Shown here piece after piece: positions 6,834 to 15,178 of a stretch of 64,000 nt of DNA. How positions within the stretch are numbered: the first letter of the stretch is position 1; each line of letters starts with the position of its first letter. Source of the stretch: WTFY01 sp965214675. GTDB taxonomy: Bacteria > Pseudomonadota > Gammaproteobacteria > UBA4575. The translations under genes and the position numbers were made by a program. The stretch spans positions 744,001 through 808,000 of the forward strand of contig OZ243969.1 in NCBI GenBank assembly GCA_965214675.1. Direction: 5' to 3'. The notes beneath the pieces are model-generated. The model was not told the origin of the DNA. It saw only the letters and a program-made list of their open reading frames with translations, and did no database searches.

Positions 6834-9041
6834 TTATGAGGGTGCAGCCGCTGCACCCTGTCCATCGGTAGAATCTTCAGATGCAACATTCGCGGTTTCT
6901 GGAATGACAGGTTCCACTGGCAGGACTACGATCATATCAGTGTATTTACCCTCTTCCGTTTCTACACGGATCTCTCCTCCATGCTCTCGCATGATGTCAT
7001 TGGACAACGATAACCCCAGACCTGTTCCCTTATCTGGAGGTTTCGTCGTATAGAACGGATTGAAAATGCGCTCCAGGGCTGATTGAGGGATACCATTGCC
7101 ATTGTCTCGGACATGTACCTCAACGTAATCTCCTACCCGTTGTGTGCACAGCTTAAGTGTGGGGAGATAGCCCTTGACTGCGTCACCCCCCTCCTCCAGA
7201 AGCAGTTTTCTTTTTTCATCGGTGGCATAACAGGCATTGGTCACCAGGTTCAGAAATACTCGACCAAGATCCTGTGGCTGTACCTTGACCTTAACCAGAT
7301 CCTCTTCATACTCTTCCTGAATATCCAACTGAAACTCGGTATCCGCTGCACGTGCACTGTGGAATGCAAGCAGCACATGATCATTCAACAGTACATTTAG
7401 ATCTGTTTCCTGCCACTCTCCACCACCGCGACCCATTTTAAGCATCTCCATTACAATCCGGTTGGCACGCTTGCCATGCTCGTGAATACGTTGCAAATTT
7501 CCCGTGAGGTCCCCTGCTACTTCCTCGACCAGTTCCGGGTCATATTCATCCTCCCCATTTCCTTCTCCATCCCTAGTCTTGGCAACTTCTTCCAAAAGTT
7601 CTTCAAGTAGCTCTTGTGATACTTCGGAAAAGTTCATGATGAAGTTCATCGGGTTTTTTATTTCATGCGCGACACCTGCAGTCAACTGGCCAAGTGCTGC
7701 AAGTTTCTCACGCATGACGATTTGATCCTGTGCGCGCTCCAACTCTTCGTTCGTATGCGCCAATTCCTCATTCTTGCCTTTCAGTTCCTCGGCAAGCGTC
7801 TCTACGAGGTTAAGGCGCTGCACCTCAAGGGCATTATTCCTGAATACGTCCAGTGCCTTGGCCAGTTGTGCAATTTCATCACGCCCGTCAATATCAATCG
7901 CGACTTCGAGATCACCGCCAGCCATTTGCTGCATCTGACTTGAAATCCTGTCCAACCGCTTGATCAAGCGGCGCTGCACAAGCAGCCACACAAACAAAAA
8001 TGCACCGACGATGCTGACGAGGTTGACGACGAACAAGATCGTTGTACTCGTTGTAGTTGCAGTAGTTGCCTTGTCAGCCATTTCTCCGGCAGCCATACTT
8101 GAGTCATCTACGAAACTCTCCACCTGCGCAACAACGTCAATACCCAAAATCTGGCTATCATTGAGCAAGTCAGTCAGTTCTTCATCAACTGTAAGTTCCC
8201 TGAAACGCAAATCAAATCCGTTATCCTCTCGTCTGCCAATCGACAATAGATCAGTAAAGGTCGAAGACAAGCGATCATGAACGGGTGTCTGTTTGAGCGC
8301 ATCAAGTGATCGGCTTGCACGACCTGCTGTAGCTTCAAATCGTTCGCGTAATGGCTCCAGCAAGGCATCATCGGTTACAGTGAATGCAGTCGCCAGCAAC
8401 TGGGCTGCAATGGCAGCTGCCTCACGCAACTCAACCAAACGCCTATATGTCAGGAATTCCTGTTCCGAGAAATGAACAGAAACCGGTGATTGATCCTCAT
8501 TGAGGGACCGGTAACCCGTCATTGTATAAAACATCTGATCATCAATTTCATTGATCAATACCAGGGTCAACTGACTCTGGACTGCCTGAAGCTCATCCCG
8601 CAGATCAAGAATCTTTTGGCGTACATCGAAACGTTCCCTGACGAGATGTTTCACCGAGTCGATATTCTGTACGATGCCTATACCGCCAGACTGGATCGTC
8701 TGTGCTCTGGCGTCCCTGCCCTGGTTTTCCAGCATGATGGAAAGCTGTGCCTTGAATGCATCGGCCTGCCAGCCGATTGTGGCCGCGATCGTCTCGAACT
8801 GCTCGGGTGTGGTTACCGTTGTAAGGCGTGGAACCGCGGCAACCAGTGATGCTGTCTGCTGGGCGATAGCAAACGCAGAAGTCATCTCAGGCACACTCTT
8901 TTCACTTACATTTTGCTGAATCTTGCCGATGTAATCCAGGAAAAAGAGAGCAAGAATACTGATCATGATGATCAGCGCAACGGCACCGCCGAAACCGATA
9001 TAAAGCTGTGTGGAAATTCGATTCCAGAGTTTTGAAGACAT
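6834..9041 (-). CDS. Membrane sensor histidine kinase with HAMP domain
   Basis: A 735-residue sensor kinase, last gene of the minus-strand signalling operon. The order is TM helix about 15-37, a large periplasmic helical region about 38-330, TM helix about 333-356, HAMP about 357-405 and a coiled-coil-like linker about 405-445. The dimerisation domain has phospho-acceptor H459 in VAHEIKNP, and the ATPase domain has N602 in the N box, DNGNG at 646-650 and GTGLGLSL near 672-679. The dimerisation hairpin carries an acidic insertion (about 478-508). The C-terminal tail is Ala/Pro-rich and seems unstructured. The cognate receiver is probably the receiver-PP2C protein at 10724-11881, and the adjacent periplasmic binding protein may supply the ligand input, as in LuxPQ- or TorTS-type systems (inference). 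Confidence 0.93.
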   Translation of the reverse strand: MSSKLWNRISTQLYIGFGGAVALIIMISILALFFLDYIGKIQQNVSEKSVPEMTSAFAIAQQTASLVAAVPRLTTVTTPEQFETIAATIGWQADAFKAQLSIMLENQGRDARAQTIQSGGIGIVQNIDSVKHLVRERFDVRQKILDLRDELQAVQSQLTLVLINEIDDQMFYTMTGYRSLNEDQSPVSVHFSEQEFLTYRRLVELREAAAIAAQLLATAFTVTDDALLEPLRERFEATAGRASRSLDALKQTPVHDRLSSTFTDLLSIGRREDNGFDLRFRELTVDEELTDLLNDSQILGIDVVAQVESFVDDSSMAAGEMADKATTATTTSTTILFVVNLVSIVGAFLFVWLLVQRRLIKRLDRISSQMQQMAGGDLEVAIDIDGRDEIAQLAKALDVFRNNALEVQRLNLVETLAEELKGKNEELAHTNEELERAQDQIVMREKLAALGQLTAGVAHEIKNPMNFIMNFSEVSQELLEELLEEVAKTRDGEGNGEDEYDPELVEEVAGDLTGNLQRIHEHGKRANRIVMEMLKMGRGGGEWQETDLNVLLNDHVLLAFHSARAADTEFQLDIQEEYEEDLVKVKVQPQDLGRVFLNLVTNACYATDEKRKLLLEEGGDAVKGYLPTLKLCTQRVGDYVEVHVRDNGNGIPQSALERIFNPFYTTKPPDKGTGLGLSLSNDIMREHGGEIRVETEEGKYTDMIVVLPVEPVIPETANVASEDSTDGQGAAAAPS

Positions 9042-9057
9042 CCTGCTTATCCTGGGC

Positions 9058-10284
9058 CTATTGTGAGTGCCGGTCCTCTGTCATCGTAGTAACAGAGGTC
9101 AGGGTTTCAACAGGCGTGTACTGGCCATCGGTGGCTATTGCCGTCAGAAACACCCTGTCTGAGCCTTGATTGTCATCTACGCCATACTGCAGCATAAATC
9201 CGTCCAGGCTGATGCTGTCACCGGTCCTCAGTACCTCGTCAATGCAACTGCGTACGACTTGTTGACCACAGTGTTGAACGACATGAATTGCCAATCTTCC
9301 GGCCAGGTAGCCTTCAAAGGATATAAACCCCGGCTCTAAATCCGGATCGTATCTCTTTAGTGCATCTCGATACGAAGCGGATGCATTGATCATATTTCCT
9401 GTTGGAAAAGGCACAACCTGCGTGACCAGAACCCCGGTCCCCTGGCTGCCCAGTTCTCTTGCCAGGGCATTGCTGCCTACAAACGAAAGCGTAATGAAAA
9501 TTGAGTCCATTCCCAAGCGACGTGCCCACTTGATGAACGTTGCCGTTGGCTTGTAGGGGCCCACGATGATCACAGCTTGCGGATTGGTAGCACGCAGATC
9601 AAGAAGCGCAGTCTTCACTGCTACCGTGTTTCTAGGAAACACACCTGTTCCAGTGGGAGAAAGCTTGCGGCGTTCGAGTGCAAGAAGAACGCCTTGCAGG
9701 CCGGCACGGCCAAATGAGTCATCCTGGTAGAGAATTGCAATGCGGTCGAACCCCAGGTCCACGGTCAACCGTTCTATCATCTCCTCTGTTTCCTGGTAGT
9801 ATGAGGCACGCAGGTTGATTACGGTGTGACGGGCATGATCGCGCAGATACTCAGCACCCGTCATAGGCGCCATGTAAGGCACGCTGTTGACCTCTGTAAC
9901 AGGGACAGCGGACTGGGAAGTGGGAGTACCGACTGCACCGATAAGCGCAAAAACACCTTCGTCGATCAACTGCTGCGTATTCGCAACCGCTGCTTCCGGC
10001 TCATACGCATCGTCCAATGATCGGAGCTCCAGACGGCGCCCATTCACGCCACCCTTATCATTGACTTCCTTGAATGCGGCGAGGATGCCCGCCTTCATAC
10101 TTTTTCCCAGCTCACTGGCCGGGCCGTTGAAAGCTGCCGATTGTCCAAACAGGATTCGCTCGCTGTTCACTCCCGGCGTGACAATCAGGCTTTCCTTGAT
10201 CTCCCCGAAGACCGCGCTCGAGAGTATCGCAGAAAACAGCAAGGCGAATGCCTTCACAAGAGAGAATCTGCGCAACGCGTGCAC
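9058..10284 (-). CDS. Periplasmic ligand-binding protein (Leu/Ile/Val-type)
   Basis: A 408-residue type I periplasmic binding protein of the branched-chain amino-acid/amide family (Peripla_BP_6-like). Residues 1 to about 27 form a signal peptide with cleavage near AVFG-EIK. The mature start ILFGQSAAFNGPASELGKSMKAGI and the NDKGGVNGRRLELRSLDD segment are characteristic. ABC permease and ATPase genes are absent. It lies 5 bp after the RsbW-like gene and 16 bp before the histidine kinase. A role as ligand sensor feeding the kinase is therefore more likely than transport. The ligand cannot be read from the sequence; the family binds amino acids, amides, urea or aromatic acids. Confidence 0.9.
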   Translation of the reverse strand: MHALRRFSLVKAFALLFSAILSSAVFGEIKESLIVTPGVNSERILFGQSAAFNGPASELGKSMKAGILAAFKEVNDKGGVNGRRLELRSLDDAYEPEAAVANTQQLIDEGVFALIGAVGTPTSQSAVPVTEVNSVPYMAPMTGAEYLRDHARHTVINLRASYYQETEEMIERLTVDLGFDRIAILYQDDSFGRAGLQGVLLALERRKLSPTGTGVFPRNTVAVKTALLDLRATNPQAVIIVGPYKPTATFIKWARRLGMDSIFITLSFVGSNALARELGSQGTGVLVTQVVPFPTGNMINASASYRDALKRYDPDLEPGFISFEGYLAGRLAIHVVQHCGQQVVRSCIDEVLRTGDSISLDGFMLQYGVDDNQGSDRVFLTAIATDGQYTPVETLTSVTTMTEDRHSQ

Positions 10285-10289
10285 TATCT

Positions 10290-10706
10290 TTATATCTTCT
10301 TTACCAAGGTTAAATGGTTGCGTTCACTGTTACGCTGGTAGTGCAGTTCCGTCATCAGCTGTTTTGCCAGACGGATACCAGCGCCCCCAACGCGACGCTC
10401 TTCGAGCGAACTTTCTACATCCAGGTCAGGCGCATCATGCAGCGGATCAAAGGGGCATCCATCATCCAGAATCTCAACTGTGATGGTCTCACCTTCCCTT
10501 GCAAGCTTGATCTCAACTTCGTGCTCCTGGCCGTCATCATGGGCGTAACTGACCACATTAGTAAAAAGCTCCTCCAGTGCAAGCTGAATCTGGAGCATTG
10601 CATCCATGGGAAAATCATGCTGTTCACCAAATTCCTCCAGCGCGACTTCAATCGTGCGTATCTCCTCCATTCGATTGGCAACGATCAAGGTGCGGGAAGC
10701 TTGCAT
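10290..10706 (-). CDS. RsbW-like anti-sigma/serine-kinase ATPase
   Basis: A 138-residue GHKL ATPase of the RsbW/SpoIIAB type, which phosphorylates a STAS partner on serine and otherwise sequesters a target protein. The N box ALEELFTNVVSYAHDD (about 43-58, with E46 and N50), the DDGCPFDP G1 motif (81-88) and the RRVGGAGIRLAKQL G2 motif (104-117) are all present. It lies 17 bp after the PP2C phosphatase gene and 5 bp before the binding-protein gene. No sigma factor gene is in the window, so the sequestered target is unknown; a non-sigma output is possible. Confidence 0.93.
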   Translation of the reverse strand: MQASRTLIVANRMEEIRTIEVALEEFGEQHDFPMDAMLQIQLALEELFTNVVSYAHDDGQEHEVEIKLAREGETITVEILDDGCPFDPLHDAPDLDVESSLEERRVGGAGIRLAKQLMTELHYQRNSERNHLTLVKKI

Positions 10707-10723
10707 TACACTGGTCCTGCTCG

Positions 10724-11881
10724 TTATGTAACCCGCAGAACAAGACAGGTGATATCGTCGGACTGAGGACTTTCTCCCGCAAACTCTCTGACCGACTGGA
10801 ACACGGTATCCGTGACATCTTTGGCATTGCTGAATGTACCCTTGCGAAATATTTCACAAAATCTATCCATCTCGAATAGTTCACCATCTTCTTTTTCAGC
10901 CTCGTTAACCCCATCTGTATAAAACACAACCATGGAGCCAGGTTCAAGGACAACCTCATTTTCCCGGTATTCCAAGTCAGGCATTACGCCCAATGCCGTA
11001 CCTTCCGTTGACTCCAGCAACTCGACTGAATGGTCCGGCTTAACGATCACGGGCAAATTATGCCCACCATTCGAATATACAAACTCCCTCGCTTGGGGAT
11101 CGTAAATTCCATACAGCAGGGTTACAAATGTCATGGCAGTATTGCCGTCGGACAGCATCCCGTTTACTTGCTTGAGCACTTTGGCCGGGGAGCCCGAAGT
11201 TGCAGCACACGCTTTCAGCAATGTACGGCTGGCCATCATGAACATTGCTGCAGGCACACCTTTGTCTGACACATCAGCAATGACCACCCCGAGCCTGCCA
11301 TCCGTAAACTCGTATACATCAAAGAAATCACCCCCGACTGAGCGGGCCGGCACCATGCTTGCATACAGGTTAAATTGTTCAGAAGTGGGAAAAGACATCG
11401 GCAGAATGCTTTGCTGCATTTTCCTCGCGACATCCAGCTCGTTTTGAAGTGCTACGAGCTTATCGCGTGTACTCAACGCCTGACGCCAGAGTGTAAGATT
11501 TTCAATCGTACGCTCGATGGTGACTTTCAGATCCGTGAAATCGATCGGTTTGGTAACAAAATCAAAAGCGCCACGGTTCATTGCAGTCCTGATATTTTCC
11601 ATGTCCCCATATGCAGAAACCATGACAGCACGTATATCAGGATTCACCTCTGGAATCTGTGCCAATAATGTCAGCCCATCCATGACAGGCATATTGATAT
11701 CGGATAGTACAATGTCGTAGGTATTATCCTTGCGCAGGAGTTCAAGTGCTTCTGCGCCGTTATGTGCGAATTCAAACACATAACGCCCACGACGAACTTC
11801 ACGTCGCATTTTCTGCAGCATGAGCTGCTCTAAATCCACTTCATCGTCAACTACAAGTATCCGGATGTGACTCTCACTCAC
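10724..11881 (-). CDS. Response regulator with PP2C (RsbU/SpoIIE) phosphatase domain
   Basis: A 385-residue two-domain output protein and first gene of the operon. The receiver domain (about 5-125) has acidic residues D12-D13, phospho-acceptor D61 in LSDINMPVMDG, and KPID at 111-114. After a helical linker, the SpoIIE/PP2C domain (about 165-385) has metal-binding GGDFFDV (183-189), IADVSDKGVPAAM (201-213) and the terminal SDDITCLVL (374-382). It should dephosphorylate the serine of one or both STAS proteins once its receiver is phosphorylated by the histidine kinase. Unlike HsbR of Pseudomonas it has no kinase domain of its own; that job falls to the separate RsbW-like gene 17 bp downstream. 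Confidence 0.94.
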   Translation of the reverse strand: MSESHIRILVVDDEVDLEQLMLQKMRREVRRGRYVFEFAHNGAEALELLRKDNTYDIVLSDINMPVMDGLTLLAQIPEVNPDIRAVMVSAYGDMENIRTAMNRGAFDFVTKPIDFTDLKVTIERTIENLTLWRQALSTRDKLVALQNELDVARKMQQSILPMSFPTSEQFNLYASMVPARSVGGDFFDVYEFTDGRLGVVIADVSDKGVPAAMFMMASRTLLKACAATSGSPAKVLKQVNGMLSDGNTAMTFVTLLYGIYDPQAREFVYSNGGHNLPVIVKPDHSVELLESTEGTALGVMPDLEYRENEVVLEPGSMVVFYTDGVNEAEKEDGELFEMDRFCEIFRKGTFSNAKDVTDTVFQSVREFAGESPQSDDITCLVLRVT

Positions 11882-12487
11882 TTGGGGACCTCATTTCGAT
11901 CAATTTTTATCATTTAATTAGTTCCGGAAGTTATTGGAACTGCGATGTCACTTACAATTCATAAGTCTGAATGTTCACGTCAAGCCTATTACTGCATTCT
12001 CCAGACCGTGTAAATTGTACCAGTATAACTACTACAGTGCGATGCATTGTGCCACGCAGCAGATCGATTACCCACAAGCTGACAGTGGCTGTGACATCCC
12101 TGTCGCAGCCACTTGCAAGCTGGATTCGCTGAAAGCACTGATACGCAGCGATGCCCTATTCGGGTGAGAAATTTGAGTCCGGCGTTGCGTTCTACTATCC
12201 TGCACAAAAGGGATGGAATCCACGGCGGAAGATCACAAAAATACGGACACTTGTTGTCAAAATCAGCAAAGTGGCTTCTGCATAAGTATTGGATTTACCG
12301 GATCCGGTCAGCCCCCAACACGATTGCAATAAGTTGGGCAATTGCTTCGGACCTGAAATTTGCCAGCCGTTAGAAATCTGGATTCGCAAAGGCCAATCAA
12401 CTACGAACTATACTGGACATCCTGAAACACCTGGCATTGGCATTTCCACGCTGTACGTAAAGTATTCGCACGAACCTGAGAACCTCC
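11882..12487. other. 606-bp intergenic region
   Basis: This stretch separates the divergent signalling operon and the aldehyde dehydrogenase gene. Short open frames exist on both strands, but none has a plausible start, composition or recognisable product. It must contain the promoter of the signalling operon (AT-rich segment 11895-11935) and that of the dehydrogenase. A strong hairpin lies at 12085-12112. Confidence 0.45.
12085..12112. repeat. Strong intergenic hairpin
   Basis: GTGGCTGTGACA and TGTCGCAGCCAC form a 12-bp stem with one G-T type mismatch and a four-base loop (TCCC). There is no T-run on either side, so it is not a classic terminator. It could belong to a small RNA, a repetitive extragenic palindrome or an operator. 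Confidence 0.45.
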
Positions 12488-13924
12488 ATGCAGAACCAGA
12501 CCCGGTTTTACATCAATGGCCAATGGGTCGAGCCCTCGACCCATAAATCCCTGGACGTCGTCAGCCCTGCTACGGAGCAAGTGATGGGTCGTGTAGCCAT
12601 GGGAAATAAAAATGATGTCGATACTGCGGTGGCGGCAGCCAGGTGTGCTTTTGATTCCTTCTCACAAACTGTACGAAAGGAAAGGATCGAACTACTGGAA
12701 GAAATCATAAATAAATACAAGCTCCGCATGGATGATATCGCAGTGACCATAAGCGAGGAAATGGGCGCTCCCATCAGCCTTGCGCGTTCTGTGCAAGCAC
12801 CCATGGGGTTGAATCATCTGCTCACAACGCTTGCTGTTTTACGCGAGTACGTGTTTGAGGATGATGTTGGATCTTCCTGTGTCCTGCGTGAACCTGTCGG
12901 AGTCTGTGGGTTTATCACTCCCTGGAATTGGCCAATCAACCAAATCACAAGCAAGGTCGCACCCGCACTTGCGGCAGGCTGCACAATGATTCTCAAGCCC
13001 TCGGAAATTGCACCTTTCAATGCAATCTTGTTCACCGAGATCCTTGCGGCAGCAGGTGTCCCGGCGGGTGTTTTTAATCTTGTAAACGGTGATGGCCCGA
13101 CGGTGGGTGCTGCGCTCTCGTCTCATCCGGACATCGACATGATTTCATTTACCGGATCTGTGCAAGCGGGTATTGATATCGCTCAAAATGCAGCGCCTAC
13201 AGTCAAGCGGGTCGCCCAGGAGTTAGGGGGCAAGGCTGCCAATATTTTGCTTGATGACGCTAACTTTCAAAAAGCGATTACACGCGATGTTGGCCGGCTG
13301 TGTACGAACTCGGGCCAATCCTGTATTTCTCCATCGCGCATGCTGGTACCCGAACAACGTATGGATGAGACAGCAACTATTGCAAAACAAGCCATCGAAA
13401 GAATCAAGGTTGGTAACCCCAGGGTCTCTGATACGAAGATGGGCCCCGTAGTTTCACAATCACAGTTCGACAAAATACAGAGGCTCATCCAGACGGGTTT
13501 GGATGAAGGCGCAAAATTGGTAGCTGGCGGACTCGGGAGACCTGATGGCATGGATATCGGCTTCTATGTAAAACCTACTGTGTTTTCCCATGTCACCCAG
13601 AAAATGAAAATTGCGCGAGAAGAAATATTTGGCCCGGTGCTTTGCATAATGGGTTACACCGATGAGAATAATGCACTGCGCATCGCTAATGACACAACGT
13701 ATGGACTGTCGGGGTATGTGTCCTCAGGCAATCTTGAGCGTGCACGGACTGTCGCACGGCGAATTCGTGCCGGGAGTATTTTCATTAATGGAGCCCTGCC
13801 GGACAACAAGGCACCTTTTGGAGGGTACAAGCAATCAGGTAATGGCCGTGAAGGCGGGCGTTATGGTCTTGAAGAATTTCTCGAGATAAAAGCTGTGACG
13901 GGTGCGAAGTCTAAATCAAAATAA
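12488..13924 (+). CDS. Aldehyde dehydrogenase family protein
   Basis: A 478-residue NAD(P)-dependent aldehyde dehydrogenase. The Rossmann motif FTGS is at 221-224, catalytic base E245 lies in QELGGK, and nucleophile C279 lies in NSGQSC. The C-terminal PFGGYKQSGNGREGG segment is typical. The N-terminal YINGQWVEP start supports ATG at 12488. It is most like the broad acyl-/aryl-aldehyde members of the family, and the substrate cannot be inferred. It stands alone, with a long upstream intergenic region and a convergent thrC downstream. Confidence 0.93.
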   Translation: MQNQTRFYINGQWVEPSTHKSLDVVSPATEQVMGRVAMGNKNDVDTAVAAARCAFDSFSQTVRKERIELLEEIINKYKLRMDDIAVTISEEMGAPISLARSVQAPMGLNHLLTTLAVLREYVFEDDVGSSCVLREPVGVCGFITPWNWPINQITSKVAPALAAGCTMILKPSEIAPFNAILFTEILAAAGVPAGVFNLVNGDGPTVGAALSSHPDIDMISFTGSVQAGIDIAQNAAPTVKRVAQELGGKAANILLDDANFQKAITRDVGRLCTNSGQSCISPSRMLVPEQRMDETATIAKQAIERIKVGNPRVSDTKMGPVVSQSQFDKIQRLIQTGLDEGAKLVAGGLGRPDGMDIGFYVKPTVFSHVTQKMKIAREEIFGPVLCIMGYTDENNALRIANDTTYGLSGYVSSGNLERARTVARRIRAGSIFINGALPDNKAPFGGYKQSGNGREGGRYGLEEFLEIKAVTGAKSKSK

Positions 13925-14058
13925 TCGGTTTCATGGCTTGGGACACGGCATCCTGAATCAATGTTCCGGTTTCTGCCATTGCGAATGGTAGATGCGCGCT
14001 CAAATGCATGCAGGCCTGTAAGAGGGTATCCCAAGGCTGCTTTGTACCGATACTCGTC

Positions 14059-15165
14059 TTACAGATTCTTCAGTATTGCATCCTTTACTGACTTCAATTC
14101 AGCATCGATCGTAACGAGTTCAGCACTGCTCTGGCGAATTGCAATATCCGGATCTTTTAAACCATGTCCGGTCAATGTACAGACCACGGTACTGCCGCCG
14201 GGAATATTGTCATGTTCGATATCATGCAATGCACCGGCAACAGAGGTTGCAGATGCCGGTTCGCAAAAAATTCCCTCCCTGGCAGTCAAGAGCTTTTGTG
14301 CTGCAAGTATCTGCTCATCAGAAAATGCGTGGAACCACCCCTTGGACTCTTCCACAGCACGCTGTGCCAGATCCCAGCTCTGGGGGTGACCGATGCGAAT
14401 TGCGGTCGCCACCGTCTCCGGATTTTCGACGGGCTTGCCTGCAATGAACGGTGCGGCACCAGCTGCCTGATATCCCAGCATCCTGGGCCTTGATTCAAGC
14501 CCGGATGTCGTCGCAGTCTCGGGAGCATGCGTGCTTGCTTTTGCAGCAATCTCGCTGTATCCCATCCAGTATGCTGAAATATTGCCTGCATTGCCTACAG
14601 GTATACAGTGGAAATCAGGTGCACAGCCCAGTTCTTCAACAATTTCATAAGCAGCCGTTTTTTGGCCCTGTAGACGATACGGATTGATTGAGTTGACGAT
14701 ATTAACCGGTGCATTTTCGGCTACTTCCTTCACCAGGCGCATTCCGTCATCGAAATTGCCACGGATTTGTAAAATGATGGCCCCATGCATCATGGCCTGC
14801 GCAAGCTTGCCCATGGCGATGTTGCCCTCTGGTATAAGCACAAATGCCTTGATCCCTGCCCTAGCAGCATACGCTGCCGCAGATGCTGATGTGTTTCCCG
14901 TAGAGGCACAAATGATTGCACGGCTTCCCTCGTATACCGCCTGGGTGACTGCAACAGTCATACCACGGTCTTTGAAGGAACCCGTGGGATTCAAACCCTC
15001 GTACTTGAGATACATCTTGATTTTTTTCTGATTGGCCTGCTCAAGGTTCTTGCACAAAACCAGTGGTGTATTGCCCTCGCAAAGGCTAATCGCCCGGCTG
15101 TCTTCGGCAAGAGGCAAAACAGAGCGATATCGGTCGATCAGTCCTGAATAGTAGCCTGTACTCAT
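14059..15165 (-). CDS. thrC: Threonine synthase
   Basis: A PLP enzyme converting O-phosphohomoserine to threonine. The PLP lysine is K65 in NPTGSFKDRGMT. The phosphate-binding loop region VGNAGNISAYW is present in the middle of the protein. At 368 residues it is the short type (as in Bacillus and Pseudomonas-like operons) without the long N-terminal extension. It is the last gene of an alaC-hom-thrC run on the minus strand, 13 bp after hom. Confidence 0.95.
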   Translation of the reverse strand: MSTGYYSGLIDRYRSVLPLAEDSRAISLCEGNTPLVLCKNLEQANQKKIKMYLKYEGLNPTGSFKDRGMTVAVTQAVYEGSRAIICASTGNTSASAAAYAARAGIKAFVLIPEGNIAMGKLAQAMMHGAIILQIRGNFDDGMRLVKEVAENAPVNIVNSINPYRLQGQKTAAYEIVEELGCAPDFHCIPVGNAGNISAYWMGYSEIAAKASTHAPETATTSGLESRPRMLGYQAAGAAPFIAGKPVENPETVATAIRIGHPQSWDLAQRAVEESKGWFHAFSDEQILAAQKLLTAREGIFCEPASATSVAGALHDIEHDNIPGGSTVVCTLTGHGLKDPDIAIRQSSAELVTIDAELKSVKDAILKNL

Positions 15166-15178
15166 GTCACACCTGCAA

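Noticed and set aside
9058..10284. Transport role for the periplasmic binding protein
   Set aside because: No permease or ATPase gene in the neighbourhood; operon with a kinase and phosphatase suggests sensing. Transport by a remote permease cannot be fully excluded.
11934..12546. Several short frames in the 606-bp intergenic region
   Set aside because: Mutually overlapping on both strands, atypical composition, no homology visible.
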